A stretch of 64,000 bases of DNA from Rodentibacter ratti (GCF_002000485.1 NZ_MLAJ01000002.1:62001-126000); one strand, 5' to 3'; positions 9,525 to 20,048 are shown, counted from the first letter of the stretch. The notes: generated by a model not told the origin, from the sequence alone. A program made the numbers and translations.

Positions 9525-10514
9525 TTAAGGCTGTGAAAGTTTAAATTTTGCGACACGCCCGTCTACTTTTAGAGGGTAATCTTGCCCCTTATAAGTGATA
9601 CGAACATTACCGGGTGCTCCCACAATCAATGAAAACTCAGTACCGTTGAAAGTTAACACTTCACCTTGTTTATATTCTTTTTGAGCAAGGACTTTTCTAT
9701 TTTTATCTTTTACGCTTAACCAACTGGTATTTTTTAATATTTCCACGACTAAATCACCTTGAGCAGCGGGTGGTGGCGGAGAAACAGTTGGATTTTCGAC
9801 CGCACTTTGAGTATCGGGAATAGCAACTTCGCTCTGTGTTTTATCTTCAGAGGAGGTCATTGATTTAGGCAATACATTTTGCTCAGAAGCGACTTCGTCT
9901 CCTGCTTTTACTTCAACCGTTGAGCCCGAACTATTAGATTGAGCCTCTTCCGGCTGAGCCATTGGCTGAACAGGCTGATTCGTTTGTATTTCAGTCGGTA
10001 AGGCCGATGAGCTTTCAGACGCTACTTGGGCTGTATCAGTGCTTGAAACATAACTTTGCACTAAAGTATCACGCTCCTCATTGGACTGTTGATAGTTTTG
10101 CCACCACCATAATCCCGTCATACTTAATGCAACCAAAAGTACTAACGCGGTTAGATAACCTACCCAACGACTGTGAGAAGAATATTGATTTACCGAACGG
10201 GTTGAGCGGGCATTTTTTCCCAAATCATTTTGTTCATCTTCACCAAAAGAGAGATCAGCCCAAAGACTTTCAGGTAATCGCAAAAATTTCCCATAATTGC
10301 GGACATACCCTTTCATAAAAGCCGCAGGCACATTTTTTTGGATAAATTCATTATTTTCGATTTGAGCTAAAATCGCTGGTCGTAGTGTAATTTTCTTAGA
10401 AACATCTTCAAGAGAAAGATTTAAGGCTTCACGGGCCTCACGGAATCTATCCCCCAAAGATATCTGTTGATCTGCTTGCGTTTTCGTTTCCATTTGTTCA
10501 GCCTGAGAATTCAT
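9525..10514 (-). CDS. rodZ: Cytoskeletal cell-shape protein RodZ
   Basis: About 329 residues from the ATG at 10514. The longest frame opens with TTG at 10580 and other ATGs lie at 10538 and 10493, so the start is not certain. RodZ links MreB to the cell-wall elongation machinery. Seen: an N-terminal helix-turn-helix domain (LGDRFREAREALNLSLEDVSKK, then AAFMKGYVRNYGKFL), one membrane helix (WVGYLTALVLLVALSMTGLW), a long Ser/Gln/Pro-rich periplasmic linker with SPPPPAAQ, and the C-terminal beta domain (DLVVEILKNTSWLSVKDKN). It sits between a PilW-like gene and ispG, the order known in H. influenzae. Confidence 0.92.
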   Translation of the reverse strand: MNSQAEQMETKTQADQQISLGDRFREAREALNLSLEDVSKKITLRPAILAQIENNEFIQKNVPAAFMKGYVRNYGKFLRLPESLWADLSFGEDEQNDLGKNARSTRSVNQYSSHSRWVGYLTALVLLVALSMTGLWWWQNYQQSNEERDTLVQSYVSSTDTAQVASESSSALPTEIQTNQPVQPMAQPEEAQSNSSGSTVEVKAGDEVASEQNVLPKSMTSSEDKTQSEVAIPDTQSAVENPTVSPPPPAAQGDLVVEILKNTSWLSVKDKNRKVLAQKEYKQGEVLTFNGTEFSLIVGAPGNVRITYKGQDYPLKVDGRVAKFKLSQP

Positions 10515-10584
10515 AATGTTTATTAATTTATGAGACATAATTAAAGGCTGAATTTTAAAGTCCAAAGCAATTTTTAGCAATGTT

Positions 10585-11130
10585 TTATTTAATGGGATTC
10601 AGTTTTTCCGCACGATTCACATCTATTTGCCGTAATTTATTGATTGCTTTTTGATAAGCATCCTGTTGATTGAACGCCAGTGAACAAAGTGCCATATTTT
10701 CATAAGTATCTGCTTGATGATAGTAATTAGGTGAAACTAGGGCAAGTTCAAATTGTGTATTAGCTTGTTCAAACTCCCCTTGCCTACATAAAAACGTACC
10801 AAAATTATTATGTACATCACCTTGTTTTTCATCAAGTTTTATGGCTTGTAGGTAAGACTTTCTCGCTTCATTCATATCGCCTTGCAATTGATAGAAATGG
10901 GCAAATGCAGAATGAACAAGATAATAATTTTTATCATGTATTAAAGCTTTATCAAGATTTTGTTTAGCTTGAATAAAATTATTTTGCTGCAAATACCCCA
11001 GAGCTAGTTCAACTCGAGCTTTTGCAGCCTGCTGTTTATTAAAATCTAAGGATGGCGCTTGTGAAACACAAGCTGAAAAAACAAGAGGAAAAATGACCGC
11101 ACTTAGAAATTGAATAAAGAAAGATTTCAT
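10585..11130 (-). CDS. pilW: PilW/PilF-like tetratricopeptide lipoprotein
   Basis: 181 residues. The N-terminus has a lipoprotein signal with lipobox VFSACVSQ, so the mature protein probably starts at the cysteine near residue 20 and is lipid-anchored. TPR repeats follow: ARVELALGYLQQNNFIQAK, YYLVHSAFAHFYQLQGDMNEA and GDVHNNFGTFLCRQGEFEQA. Homologues (PilW, PilF) pilot or stabilise the type IV pilus secretin, and H. influenzae has such a gene in this position needed for pili and competence. No other pilus gene is in the window. It ends just before rodZ. Confidence 0.85.
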   Translation of the reverse strand: MKSFFIQFLSAVIFPLVFSACVSQAPSLDFNKQQAAKARVELALGYLQQNNFIQAKQNLDKALIHDKNYYLVHSAFAHFYQLQGDMNEARKSYLQAIKLDEKQGDVHNNFGTFLCRQGEFEQANTQFELALVSPNYYHQADTYENMALCSLAFNQQDAYQKAINKLRQIDVNRAEKLNPIK

Positions 11131-11155
11131 TTTTCCTCCAACTATTATTGCTTAA

Positions 11156-12289
11156 CTAATTAACTTGAGTTATTCCTATATTCTGCCCGAATTGACGTTT
11201 CATCGCTGTACGTTTGGTACGATCAATAACATCCCCTGCAAGTTGTCCGCAAGCAGCATCAATATCATCACCTCGAGTTTTACGCACAATGACGGTAAAA
11301 CCATATTCCATCAATGTTTTTTGGAAACGGTCAATGCGGGTATTTGAGCTTTTTGCATAAGGTGCTTCCGGAAACGGATTCCACGGAATTAAATTAATTT
11401 TACAAGGTGTATTTTTCAGCACTTCTGCAAGCTGATGAGCATGCTCTGTACTGTCATTTACATGCTCGAGCATTACATATTCAATCGTTACTTTGCCATG
11501 ATTAGCATTGGAAACACTTAGATAACGATTTACAGAATCAATCAGCATTTTAATATTATATTTTTTATTAATAGGTACAATTTCATCACGCAATTCATCA
11601 TTCGGTGCATGTAAAGAAATAGCTAATGCCACATCAATCATTTTACTTAGGTTATCCAATGCCGGTACAACGCCTGAAGTAGAAAGCGTTACACGACGTT
11701 TAGACAAACCGTAAGCAAAATCGTCCAACATAATTTCCATTGCAGGAACAACATTTGCCACATTTAATAGCGGCTCGCCCATTCCCATCATCACCACATT
11801 GGTAATCGGGCGAACACCAGTCACACCGAAGTTACCAATAATTTTTGAGGCACGCCATACTTGACCTATAATTTCGGATACAGTTAAATTACGGTTAAAA
11901 CCTTGTTGGGCGGTAGAACAAAAAGTACAAGCTAATGCACAACCAACCTGAGAAGAAACACAAAGCGTGGCACGATCCGCCTCCGGAATATAGACGGTTT
12001 CTACTTGCTGATCCCCTACTTGCATTGCCCATTTAATTGTACCGTCTGCAGAACGTTGCTCTACAGCCACCTCTGGCGCTTTAATTTCTGCAACGGATTT
12101 TAACTTTTCACGTAATTTCTTATTGATATTTGTCATGTTGTCGAAGTTATCTTCGCCAAAATGATAAATCCATTTTACTAACTGATCGGCACGAAACGGT
12201 TTTTCACCGAGTTCTTGAAAAAACTCACGCATTTGTTGGCGTGTTAAATCCATTAAATTAATTTTTTTGTTTGATGTTTGTTCTAACAT
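11156..12289 (-). CDS. rlmN: Dual-specificity 23S rRNA/tRNA adenine-C2 methyltransferase RlmN
   Basis: 377 residues from the ATG at 12289, which has GAGG seven bases upstream; a further in-frame start exists at 12310. RlmN is a radical-SAM enzyme that methylates A2503 of 23S rRNA and A37 of some tRNAs. The CX3CX2C cluster motif is C117, C121, C124 (CALACTFC). The second catalytic cysteine lies in [12 protein letters not shown] near the C-terminus. [10 protein letters not shown] is also visible. It is the first gene of the leftward rlmN-pilW-rodZ-ispG-hisS-yfgM run and diverges from pbpG. Confidence 0.97.
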   Translation of the reverse strand: MLEQTSNKKINLMDLTRQQMREFFQELGEKPFRADQLVKWIYHFGEDNFDNMTNINKKLREKLKSVAEIKAPEVAVEQRSADGTIKWAMQVGDQQVETVYIPEADRATLCVSSQVGCALACTFCSTAQQGFNRNLTVSEIIGQVWRASKIIGNFGVTGVRPITNVVMMGMGEPLLNVANVVPAMEIMLDDFAYGLSKRRVTLSTSGVVPALDNLSKMIDVALAISLHAPNDELRDEIVPINKKYNIKMLIDSVNRYLSVSNANHGKVTIEYVMLEHVNDSTEHAHQLAEVLKNTPCKINLIPWNPFPEAPYAKSSNTRIDRFQKTLMEYGFTVIVRKTRGDDIDAACGQLAGDVIDRTKRTAMKRQFGQNIGITQVN

Positions 12290-12528
12290 TAAAGCCTCGT
12301 TGCTACACATTATGGCAATAAAAATTGTAGTAATTTCCTACCAAAAAGCCTGATATAAAAATGAGCAGCGATTTTACAGATTTGTTGGAAGATAAGCTAG
12401 CAGATTTCAAAAACAAGAACATTCCTAACCGCACTTTTTACGATTCAGATCGCAAAAATAAACAATCTTTTAGGAAAAAGTAAGGTAGAATACGCATTTA
12501 TTTTATTTTTCATTTATCGGTACTAAAA

Positions 12529-13413
12529 ATGTTTAAAAAATGCTTTTCAATTCTATGTCTATGCATTCCACCCTCTCTCGTCATGGCACAATCCTATGTT
12601 GTTTATGATTTCACTCATGACAAAGTATTGGAAAGCAGCTCGCCAAATCATGTTCAACCTATTGCATCGGTCACAAAACTGATGACTGCAAATGTATTTT
12701 TAGAAAATAATAAGAACCCTCGTTGCTCAGCCTCCATTACAGATGATGATCATGATTATATCAAAGGGACTCGCACAAAGTTACCGACATACACACCTAT
12801 TTCCTGTAATGAATTACTAAAAGCGATGTTAGTCCATTCCGATAACTATGCGGCTCATGCGCTTTCCCGTTCAGCTGGAATGACCCGTCTTCAATTTATT
12901 CAAAAAATGAATGAGAAAGCACGTGAGCTTGGGATGCATTCAACCCGATTCACTGATAGTTCAGGCTTGTCAGATAGTAATATTTCAAGCGTGATGGATT
13001 TGGTTAAACTGACTAAATATTCTTTGAATAAACCGCAAATTAAGGATTTTTCCAATATGCCAAGCGCTTATATTCAAGCCGGTGGGCGCTATGTATTTGT
13101 GAAAAATACCAATAAATTGGTGCGAGAAGAAGTGTTTGATGCCGCAATTAATAAAACCGGCTATATTCGTGAGTCCGGTTATAATTTGGTATTTGTTAAT
13201 AAGCATCTTTGCCGAAACTCAGCCATTGGTGTGATTAGTTTAAATAATAGCTCTTCCCAATTTCGCACTAACTTTACAAAAAGTAAATTGGAAAAATACG
13301 GTTGCATTGCCGGACACCGACTAAACAATTTCACACCTGATGATGCACAATATGAAGAAGGTTATGATGAAGAAGGCTTAAGCAACCTAATTGAACAGCT
13401 TTCCAAACAATAA
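12529..13413 (+). CDS. pbpG: D-alanyl-D-alanine endopeptidase (penicillin-binding protein 7 type)
   Basis: 294 residues. It is a serine peptidase of family S11 that cleaves D-Ala-meso-DAP cross-links in peptidoglycan. Signal peptide residues 1-20 end in LVMA. The three penicillin-binding motifs are visible: S47-V-T-K50, S103-D-N105 and K208-T-G210. The protein is a little short of a full PBP5-type enzyme and lacks a C-terminal amphipathic anchor, as in PBP7. It is followed by a clear terminator. Position between rlmN and the yfe genes matches H. influenzae. Confidence 0.93.
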   Translation: MFKKCFSILCLCIPPSLVMAQSYVVYDFTHDKVLESSSPNHVQPIASVTKLMTANVFLENNKNPRCSASITDDDHDYIKGTRTKLPTYTPISCNELLKAMLVHSDNYAAHALSRSAGMTRLQFIQKMNEKARELGMHSTRFTDSSGLSDSNISSVMDLVKLTKYSLNKPQIKDFSNMPSAYIQAGGRYVFVKNTNKLVREEVFDAAINKTGYIRESGYNLVFVNKHLCRNSAIGVISLNNSSSQFRTNFTKSKLEKYGCIAGHRLNNFTPDDAQYEEGYDEEGLSNLIEQLSKQ

Positions 13414-13427
13414 GTTTCTCTATTTTG

Positions 13428-13450
13428 CCGGCAATATGCCGGTATTTTTT
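13428..13450 (+). terminator. Terminator after pbpG
   Basis: CCGGC-AATAT-GCCGG stem-loop followed by TATTTTTT, 15 bases after the pbpG stop. Typical intrinsic terminator. Confidence 0.85.
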
Positions 13451-13538
13451 TACTCCTATAGTCAAACGTTCAAAAGCATAGAAAAAATCTATCGTCCTTT
13501 TTGATATCCTAGCCGTCGTAAAAATAAATTTTAGAAGT

Positions 13539-13553
13539 TGATAATCATTTTTA
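13539..13553. promoter_or_regulatory. Fur-like box upstream of yfeA
   Basis: TGATAATCATTTTTA matches the 7-1-7 Fur consensus TGATAATCATTATCA at 13 of 15 positions. It lies about 105 bases before the yfeA start. Fur repression by iron is expected for this transporter family; MntR could also act. The site is seen, the regulation inferred. Confidence 0.6.
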
Positions 13554-13658
13554 TTTAAAACCTCTACAAAAAGTAGTACTATTGTGTTGGTGAATGTAAA
13601 ATTTATTGCGTTCACCCATATTCAAGTAAAACTAAATGCTACTTTATAAGGAGATCTT

Positions 13659-14540
13659 ATGCGAATTTCATTAAAAATTATGACCGCACTTGCGTTAGGT
13701 TTATTTACGATGCAAGCCAATGCAAAATTTAAAATCGTTACTACGTTTACCGTGATCCAAGATATCGCACAAAATGTGGCGGGCGATGCCGCAACGGTGG
13801 AATCCATTACGAAACCCGGCGCTGAAATTCACGAATACGAACCTACGCCAAAAGACATTGTAAAAGCACAATCTGCCGATTTAATTTTATGGAACGGTCT
13901 AAATTTAGAACGTTGGTTTGAGCGTTTTTTCCAAAACATTAAAGACAAACCGGCCGTAGTGGTGACAGAAGGTATTACACCACTTTCTATTTATGAAGGT
14001 CCTTACAAGGATGCGCCGAATCCACATGCTTGGATGTCTCCATCAAATGCATTGGTTTATATTGAAAACATTAAAAACACACTTATAAAATATGATCCGC
14101 AAAACGCAGCAGTATATGAAAAAAACGCTGCGGATTACGCACAAAAAATTAAACAGTTAGATGAACCGCTTCGTGATAAACTTGCACAAATTCCGGAATC
14201 CAAACGTTGGTTGGTAACCAGTGAGGGCGCTTTCAGCTATTTGGCGAAAGATTATAACTTAAAAGAAGGTTACTTATGGCCAATTAATGCCGAACAACAG
14301 GGGACGCCTCAGCAAGTTCGTAAAGTAATTGATTTGGTTCGTAAAAATAATATTCCGGTAGTCTTTAGTGAAAGTACTATTTCACCAAAAGCAGCACAAC
14401 AAGTGGCGAAAGAAAGTGGGGCAAAATACGGGGGCGTATTATATGTAGATTCTCTTTCAACTAAAGAGGGGCCTGTACCAACCTATATTGACCTATTGAA
14501 CACCACTGTCTCCACCATCGTTAAAGGATTTGAAAAATAA
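13659..14540 (+). CDS. yfeA: Periplasmic iron/manganese-binding protein of the YfeABCD (AfeABCD) transporter
   Basis: 293 residues, a cluster A-1 metal-binding protein. A signal peptide of about 21 residues ends QANA, and GGAGATC precedes the start as ribosome site. Expected metal ligands are visible: histidine in AEIHEYEP, histidine in NPHAWMSP, glutamate in TSEGAFSYL and aspartate in LYVDSLS. The family includes YfeA, SitA and AfeA, which carry Fe2+ and Mn2+; zinc ZnuA is excluded by the absence of a His-rich loop. It overlaps the ATPase gene by one base and heads a four-gene operon. Confidence 0.93.
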   Translation: MRISLKIMTALALGLFTMQANAKFKIVTTFTVIQDIAQNVAGDAATVESITKPGAEIHEYEPTPKDIVKAQSADLILWNGLNLERWFERFFQNIKDKPAVVVTEGITPLSIYEGPYKDAPNPHAWMSPSNALVYIENIKNTLIKYDPQNAAVYEKNAADYAQKIKQLDEPLRDKLAQIPESKRWLVTSEGAFSYLAKDYNLKEGYLWPINAEQQGTPQQVRKVIDLVRKNNIPVVFSESTISPKAAQQVAKESGAKYGGVLYVDSLSTKEGPVPTYIDLLNTTVSTIVKGFEK

Positions 14541-15442
14541 TGGAATCATTTTCGACATCAATTTGGGTAAACGACGTAACAGTTCGTTATAACAATGGAC
14601 ATACTGCTATTCACGATATGACTTTTTCACTCAATGACGGTACGATTTGCGCACTGGTTGGCGTGAATGGTAGTGGAAAATCAACCCTGTTTAAAAGCTT
14701 AATGGGGTTGGTAAAACCACAAAAAGGTGAAATAAAATTATGCAATTTGCCTATTACACAGGCCTTAAAGTGTAATCTGATTGCTTATGTTCCCCAATCG
14801 GAAGAAGTGGACTGGCAGTTCCCTGTTTCCGTTTATGATGTCGTGATGATGGGGCGTTATGGATACATGAATTTTTTGCGTATCCCAAAAGCCATTGATA
14901 AACAAAAAGTGCAAGAGGCTATGCAACGTGTAAACATTGAGCATCTTGCACATCGCCAAATCGGTGAGCTATCCGGCGGACAAAAAAAACGTGTATTTTT
15001 AGCTCGGGCATTGGCGCAACAAAGTCCAATAATTTTATTGGATGAGCCTTTCACCGGCGTAGATGTCAAAACGGAAAATGCCATTGTAGATTTATTACAA
15101 CAGCTTCGTAGTGAAGGGCATTTAATTTTAGTTTCGACTCATAACCTAGGCTCCGTACCGGATTTTTGTGATCAAGTTGTGATGATTAATCGCACAGTAA
15201 TTGCCGCAGGTAAAACGGAAGATACCTTTAATCAACATAATTTAGAGCTCGTCTTTGGCGGCGTATTACGCCATATCAAATTGCAAGGTGAAGACTTACA
15301 TAATGATGAAGACAAACGTGCAGTAACCGTATTGACCGATGATGAAAAAGCCGTCGTGTTTTACGGCGAAACCAAACAAGACCCACCCGCCACGACACAA
15401 GATTGTCATGTCGATATAAACAATCAAAAAGAGAAGGAATAA
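14540..15442 (+). CDS. yfeB: Iron/manganese ABC transporter ATP-binding protein YfeB
   Basis: 300 residues. Walker [10 protein letters not shown] (about residue 41), signature [15 protein letters not shown] (about 145), Walker [13 protein letters not shown] (about 165) and switch histidine in VSTHNLG. It energises uptake of Fe2+/Mn2+ captured by YfeA through YfeC/YfeD. The last 60 or so residues are a charged C-terminal extension ([32 protein letters not shown]) seen in YfeB-type ATPases. Start overlaps the yfeA stop (TAATG). Confidence 0.94.
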   Translation: MESFSTSIWVNDVTVRYNNGHTAIHDMTFSLNDGTICALVGVNGSGKSTLFKSLMGLVKPQKGEIKLCNLPITQALKCNLIAYVPQSEEVDWQFPVSVYDVVMMGRYGYMNFLRIPKAIDKQKVQEAMQRVNIEHLAHRQIGELSGGQKKRVFLARALAQQSPIILLDEPFTGVDVKTENAIVDLLQQLRSEGHLILVSTHNLGSVPDFCDQVVMINRTVIAAGKTEDTFNQHNLELVFGGVLRHIKLQGEDLHNDEDKRAVTVLTDDEKAVVFYGETKQDPPATTQDCHVDINNQKEKE

Positions 15443-15445
15443 CCC

Positions 15446-16294
15446 ATGCTAGATCTATTGCTCGAGCCCTTCTCTTATAACTATATGATTAAAGCGATGA
15501 TTTTGAGTACAGCTGTGGGTGGAATTTGCGCTTTTTTGTCTTCTTATTTAATGCTGAAAGGTTGGTCGTTAATTGGTGACGCTTTATCTCACTCCGTTGT
15601 CCCAGGGGTCGCCATTGCTTATGCATTTTCCTTGCCTTATGCGCTCGGTGCATTTTTTTCAGGTATTTTAGCCGCACTTTCTATCTTATGGATAAAATCT
15701 ATTTCCAAGCTAAAAGAAGATGCGGTTATCGGTTTTATTTTCAGTACATTCTTTGCACTTGGATTATTGATTATTTCCCTAAATCCAACTGCTGTAAATG
15801 TGCAAAGTATTATTTTAGGTAATATTTTGGGGATTGCAGACGAAGACATTTACCAAGTCTCTATCATTATCGGCATTTGCTTAGTCTTACTTTTATTATT
15901 TTGGAAAGACTTATTGCTGATTTTTTTCGATGAAACTCAGGCGATCACCGTAGGGCTTTCACCACTCTTTTACAAAATTTTATTTTTTACCTTATTAAGC
16001 GCTTGTGTAGTCGCGGCATTACAAACCGTAGGCGCAATTCTTGTGATCGCAATGGTCATCACACCGGGCGCCACAGCTTATCTACTAACGGATAAATTTA
16101 AAACTCTCGCCATTATTTCCGTTATCTTAGGTTCAATGACCAGCTTTGTCGGTATTTATATTAGCTATTATTTGGACGGCGCAAGCGGGGGAATCATCGT
16201 GACATTGCAAACGTTACTTTTCTTGCTCGCATTTTTATTCTCTCCAAAATACGGCTTACTTACTCGTAATAAAAAGGCGGTATCCAATGTTTGA
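15446..16294 (+). CDS. yfeC: Iron/manganese ABC transporter permease YfeC
   Basis: 282 residues, an ABC-3 family membrane subunit with eight or so hydrophobic segments. Family motifs are visible: LKGWSLIGDALSHSVVPGVA (about residues 38-57), IGFIFSTFFALGL (about 94-106) and ILVIAMVITPGATAYLLTD. It pairs with YfeD to form the channel. It starts 3 bases after yfeB and overlaps yfeD by 8 bases. Confidence 0.94.
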   Translation: MLDLLLEPFSYNYMIKAMILSTAVGGICAFLSSYLMLKGWSLIGDALSHSVVPGVAIAYAFSLPYALGAFFSGILAALSILWIKSISKLKEDAVIGFIFSTFFALGLLIISLNPTAVNVQSIILGNILGIADEDIYQVSIIIGICLVLLLLFWKDLLLIFFDETQAITVGLSPLFYKILFFTLLSACVVAALQTVGAILVIAMVITPGATAYLLTDKFKTLAIISVILGSMTSFVGIYISYYLDGASGGIIVTLQTLLFLLAFLFSPKYGLLTRNKKAVSNV

Positions 16295-17099
16295 TTGGTT
16301 TTTAGAGCCTCTCCAATTTGCTTTTATGCAAAATGCATTACTCACGGCGTTAATTGTCTCCACTATCTGTGCCCTACTTTCCTGTTATTTAGTACTAAAG
16401 GGTTGGTCATTAATGGGAGATGCCATTTCTCATGCGGTATTACCCGGAATCGTATTGACTTATCTGGCAGGTATTCCTCTTGCCATAGGTGCGTTTCTAT
16501 CGGGTATTTTTTGTGCATTTAGCGTAGGTTATTTAAAAGAAAATAGTCGTATCAAAGAAGATACTGCAATGGGCATTGTGTTTTCAGGGATGTTTGCCAT
16601 CGGATTGGTCATGTTTACAAAAATCCAAACGGAACAACATTTAACTCATATTCTGTTTGGTAATGTACTGGGCGTGAGTACTATTGAATTAATACAAACA
16701 GCGGTCATTTCTACCATTGTTTTTCTTGTTATTCTATTTAAGCGTCGTGATTTATTGCTTTATTGTTTTGATGCAAGCCATGCTCGGGTAGCCGGTCTCT
16801 CACCCAAAGTGCTACACTATAGTTTACTCATTCTAACTGCGCTGACTATTGTTAGCACGATGCAGGTAGTAGGTGTAATTTTAGTGGTCGCCATGTTAAT
16901 AGCACCCGGGATTACCGCACTTACCTTGACCAAATCCTTTGATAACATGCTCTGGGTTGCTGTCATAACATCTGTCATTTCCAGTCTTATGGGTGTAGTT
17001 TTGAGTTACCATTTTGATGCATCAACAGGCGCTTGCATTATTTTATTGCAGGCTGCGATGTTTGTCCTTGCATTAACTTATAGCAGAATCAAAGCATAA
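16287..17099 (+). CDS. yfeD: Iron/manganese ABC transporter permease YfeD
   Basis: 270 residues, the second ABC-3 membrane subunit and clearly a paralogue of YfeC: LKGWSLMGDAISHAVLPGIV (about residues 38-57), TAMGIVFSGMFAIGLV and VILVVAMLIAPGITALTLT at matching positions. Two different permeases with one ATPase and one binding protein is the standard yfe/sit arrangement. It is the last gene of the operon. Confidence 0.94.
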   Translation: MFDWFLEPLQFAFMQNALLTALIVSTICALLSCYLVLKGWSLMGDAISHAVLPGIVLTYLAGIPLAIGAFLSGIFCAFSVGYLKENSRIKEDTAMGIVFSGMFAIGLVMFTKIQTEQHLTHILFGNVLGVSTIELIQTAVISTIVFLVILFKRRDLLLYCFDASHARVAGLSPKVLHYSLLILTALTIVSTMQVVGVILVVAMLIAPGITALTLTKSFDNMLWVAVITSVISSLMGVVLSYHFDASTGACIILLQAAMFVLALTYSRIKA

Positions 17100-17104
17100 A
17101 TAAA

Positions 17105-17124
17105 GGCGGGTTATTTTACCCGCC
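17105..17124. terminator. Convergent terminator between yfeD and rlmC
   Basis: GGCGGGT and ACCCGCC pair around a six-base loop. Read leftward it is followed by TTTATTTAT, so it is best as the rlmC terminator, but it sits 6 bases after the yfeD stop and can serve both. Confidence 0.8.
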
Positions 17125-17131
17125 CAAATTG

Positions 17132-18301
17132 TTAGTTCACTCGCTCTAATAATATCAGTACTTCATAATGTGCAGTATGTGGAAACATATCAAAAAGCTG
17201 AATTTTGACAGGCTTATAATGTGTCAGACAACGTAAATCGTCCCCCATCGAAACGGCATTACAACTGGAATATAAAATAAAGTGCGGTCGTATTTGATTA
17301 AGAAATTCACTTAATGCCTTCCCAATTCCACGACGAGGTGGATTTACGATAACCAAATCCGGTTTTTCCCCATTTCCATTCAATGCAAAATTTGCCGCAT
17401 CTAAAGATTGAAATTTCACGTTCTGTAACGCTAACTTTTGAGCGGACATTTTTGCCGCAAAAATTGCCGATGGCGAAATTTCAATGCCTGTTAACTCAAC
17501 GTTCTGCCCTTGTTTTTGTAATCCATAGGCACAATGCAAACCAAAACCACCCACACCGCAAAAGAGATCCCATAATGTTGTGACCGGTAAATCTTTTATC
17601 CATTGTTGCGCTGTTTTATATAACCCTGCTGCAACTAGAGGATTTGTTTGGAAAAAACCTTGAGGGCGGATAAAAAGCGGAATACCATTGAAACTTTCCG
17701 CCAAAAACTGTTGTTCCGTTAGAAAAATTTCTTGTTCCCCTTCCAAAATCGCGGCGTGTTGAGGTTGCAAATTCACACTAACCACCTCTAGTTGGGGCAA
17801 TTTGCTGAGAAGCCCGGTCAGTTCTCGACGAATTAATGCTAATTTGTTTTCAGAACGCAGCACAAAACGTAGCATTAATTTTCCTGTTGCGGCGCTTTCC
17901 GTCAGTAAAATATATTTTAACTCGCCTTTCTTCTTGGCAACGTTATACGGCACTAAGCCGGCACGCCCGATAAAATCTTTTAGAATAGGGAAAATCGTTG
18001 CAAAATACGTGGGATACAGCGGGCAATCAGACAAATCAATCGCACTTTGCGGATCATTCGGATCTTGCAAAATGCCGAGAATCGGGCGTTCCACCGAGCC
18101 GCTCACCACCATCTTGGCTTTATTACGAAATGCCGACTGTACGGATTGGAAAGGCGGATACCAAACCGCATCATCACAATTCAAATGGGAAAGTTGTGTT
18201 TTTAGATGGGCGGTTTTCTCAGAAAGCTGCCGCTCATAGGGAATTTCAAGCCATTGGCACGAACGGCAATTTCCCTCTTGATAATGGTGGCAATCAATCA
18301 T
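17132..18301 (-). CDS. rlmC: 23S rRNA (uracil-747-C5)-methyltransferase RlmC
   Basis: 389 residues from the ATG at 18301, which overlaps the nagZ stop as ATGA; an in-frame start lies 18 bases upstream. RlmC (RumB) is a SAM-dependent m5U methyltransferase with an iron-sulfur cluster. The N-terminal cysteines C4, C12 and C15 ([15 protein letters not shown]) are cluster ligands, SAM-binding [16 protein letters not shown] lies mid-protein, [11 protein letters not shown] follows, and the catalytic cysteine is in [10 protein letters not shown]. The short N-terminus without a TRAM domain separates RlmC from RlmD. Confidence 0.95.
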   Translation of the reverse strand: MIDCHHYQEGNCRSCQWLEIPYERQLSEKTAHLKTQLSHLNCDDAVWYPPFQSVQSAFRNKAKMVVSGSVERPILGILQDPNDPQSAIDLSDCPLYPTYFATIFPILKDFIGRAGLVPYNVAKKKGELKYILLTESAATGKLMLRFVLRSENKLALIRRELTGLLSKLPQLEVVSVNLQPQHAAILEGEQEIFLTEQQFLAESFNGIPLFIRPQGFFQTNPLVAAGLYKTAQQWIKDLPVTTLWDLFCGVGGFGLHCAYGLQKQGQNVELTGIEISPSAIFAAKMSAQKLALQNVKFQSLDAANFALNGNGEKPDLVIVNPPRRGIGKALSEFLNQIRPHFILYSSCNAVSMGDDLRCLTHYKPVKIQLFDMFPHTAHYEVLILLERVN

Positions 18302-19344
18302 GCTTTGCTCGCCAGCCATTCTTGTTGCAATACCGATAACTTTTTATGATTTTCCAGCCAACGTGGCGTTTTGGTTAATTCAGACCAATTATATGATTTT
18401 TTCTTAAATAAACTTTTTAAGCGGGTTTGACGTTGAATAAAGTGCGGTTGATTTTCCGAGAGTTTTAATTCATCCAACACTTGAACCACGCCTTCCCGTT
18501 CATTGCAAAGTAACAATAAATCACAACCGGCATTTAATGCTTTTTCACTACGCGCGACAAAATCGCCCATAAATCCGGCGCCTTTCATCCCCAAATCATC
18601 GGAGAAAATTGCTCCGTTGAAATTCAGTTTTTCACGTAAAATACGTTTTAACCAATATTCTGAACCGCTTGCCGGCTGGCTATCACATTGACTATAAATA
18701 ACATGAGCAGGCATAATGGCATCTAATTTTTGCCAAGCAATTAATTGTTGGAAAGGTTGAATATCTTGACTAAAAATCTCAGTCTGAGGACGTTCATCAT
18801 AAGGCGTTTCTAAATGAGAATCCGCCAATACATGCCCATGACCAGGAAAATGTTTACCCGTTGTGGCCATACCTGCCTCATGCATTCCATCAATAAAAAC
18901 ACTTGCTAAATTGACCGCACTTTGCACATTGCCACTAAAGCTACGGTCCCCAATAGCACGGCATTCATGGCCCAAATCCAATACCGGAGCAAAACTTAAA
19001 TCAATATCAAGGGCAGCCATTTCCGCCGCCATTTGCCAACCGGCTTCCCTTGCCCAGCATTGTTGCTGCTGCAAATCATCGGACAATGAGGCAAAAGCTT
19101 GCATTGCCGGTAACTGGGTAAAGCCTTCACGGAAACGTTGCACGCGACCGCCTTCTTGATCCACGGTAATGAGTAAAGGCTTTTTCACACTTTCACGCAC
19201 GGATTTCACCAATGCCTGAATCTGTTCTCGATCATAAAAATTTCGTGTAAACAAAATTAAACCGGCAACGAGGGGATGTTCCAGTAACTCGATTTCTTCT
19301 TGGCCTAATTCGTAGCCTTCAAGATCAATTAATAAAGTAGACAT
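18298..19344 (-). CDS. nagZ: Beta-N-acetylhexosaminidase NagZ
   Basis: 348 residues, a cytoplasmic glycoside hydrolase family 3 enzyme that removes N-acetylglucosamine from anhydro-muropeptides during peptidoglycan recycling. The loop bearing the catalytic histidine and substrate lysine is visible: GKHFPGHG (about residues 165-172) followed by [10 protein letters not shown]. The nucleophile aspartate is in [13 protein letters not shown] (about 248). [11 protein letters not shown] lies near residue 61. It overlaps rlmC by 4 bases. Confidence 0.96.
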   Translation of the reverse strand: MSTLLIDLEGYELGQEEIELLEHPLVAGLILFTRNFYDREQIQALVKSVRESVKKPLLITVDQEGGRVQRFREGFTQLPAMQAFASLSDDLQQQQCWAREAGWQMAAEMAALDIDLSFAPVLDLGHECRAIGDRSFSGNVQSAVNLASVFIDGMHEAGMATTGKHFPGHGHVLADSHLETPYDERPQTEIFSQDIQPFQQLIAWQKLDAIMPAHVIYSQCDSQPASGSEYWLKRILREKLNFNGAIFSDDLGMKGAGFMGDFVARSEKALNAGCDLLLLCNEREGVVQVLDELKLSENQPHFIQRQTRLKSLFKKKSYNWSELTKTPRWLENHKKLSVLQQEWLASKA

Positions 19345-19347
19345 AAT

Positions 19348-19698
19348 TTACTGTAAATAAAGACGATAATTGGTACTTTCTAATGTTGGTTTCATCAGCT
19401 CAATAGATTTACCTTCTTTAGCTTGTAAACGCAAATTTCCAACAAGGCTCTCTCGTTGATCCGACCAAACTTGAGTAACCCCCTGTGCGTTATACCAAAA
19501 AAGGTGATAATTCACATTAATAGGTTGGGTAGTTTTATTTTTTACCCAGGCAGAATCCGCCGACACGTTCGCTTCAACAACAGGAGCAAGCTCCGCTGTT
19601 ATATTCAAAATTGGTTTATTAGTATGAACTAAATTCGGCCCAGAAACGGAACAAGCCGAAAGCACAATACTTGAGAAAATAATCAGTGATTTCTTCAT
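19348..19698 (-). CDS. ycfL: YcfL-like lipoprotein (DUF1425)
   Basis: 116 residues. A lipoprotein signal is visible with lipobox VLSACSVSG (cysteine at 16). The mature part is a small beta-rich domain with VNYHLFWYNAQGV and the C-terminal NYRLYLQ. It resembles YcfL, a lipoprotein of unknown role encoded near LpoB in enterics. No LpoB-like gene is next to it here. It lies between hinT and nagZ, overlapping the hinT stop by one base, the order hinT-ycfL-nagZ being partly conserved with enterics. Confidence 0.8.
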   Translation of the reverse strand: MKKSLIIFSSIVLSACSVSGPNLVHTNKPILNITAELAPVVEANVSADSAWVKNKTTQPINVNYHLFWYNAQGVTQVWSDQRESLVGNLRLQAKEGKSIELMKPTLESTNYRLYLQ

Positions 19699-20048
19699 TA
19701 TTTATCCAACATTTTGCCAAGCGGTTCGCCTCCTAGCAGGTGCATGTGAATATGGAATACTTCCTGCCCGCCATGTTTGTTACAGTTAACAATTAAACGA
19801 TAACCGTCTTCCGCAATTCCTTCTTGTTGCGCTAACTTCGCCGCCACAGTAAACAAACGACCAAGTGAAATTTCATCTTGTTCGGTGACATCATTTACGG
19901 TTGGAATCAATTTATTTGGAATAATTAAAATATGGGTTTTGGCTTGTGGTGCAATATCACGAAATGCGGTAACCAACTCATCTTGATAAACAATATTAGC
20001 GGGAATTTCTTTGCGAATAATTTTACTGAAAATGGTTTCTTCTGCCAT
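19698..20048 (-). CDS. hinT: HIT family purine nucleoside phosphoramidase HinT
   Basis: 116 residues. HinT hydrolyses AMP-N-epsilon-lysine and related phosphoramidates. The histidine triad appears as HIHMHLLGG (about residues 99-107), preceded by HGGQEVFH. N-terminal [19 protein letters not shown] and THILIIPNK are also typical. Full length. It heads the leftward hinT-ycfL-nagZ-rlmC cluster. Confidence 0.95.
   Translation of the reverse strand: MAEETIFSKIIRKEIPANIVYQDELVTAFRDIAPQAKTHILIIPNKLIPTVNDVTEQDEISLGRLFTVAAKLAQQEGIAEDGYRLIVNCNKHGGQEVFHIHMHLLGGEPLGKMLDK

Noticed and set aside
9962-10318. 118-codon + strand open frame antisense to rodZ
   Set aside because: No ribosome site, no family resemblance and biased composition explained by the rodZ linker on the other strand.
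17802-18239. 145-codon + strand open frame inside rlmC
   Set aside because: Fully antisense to a well-supported gene, Ser/Arg-rich shadow composition, no start signal.
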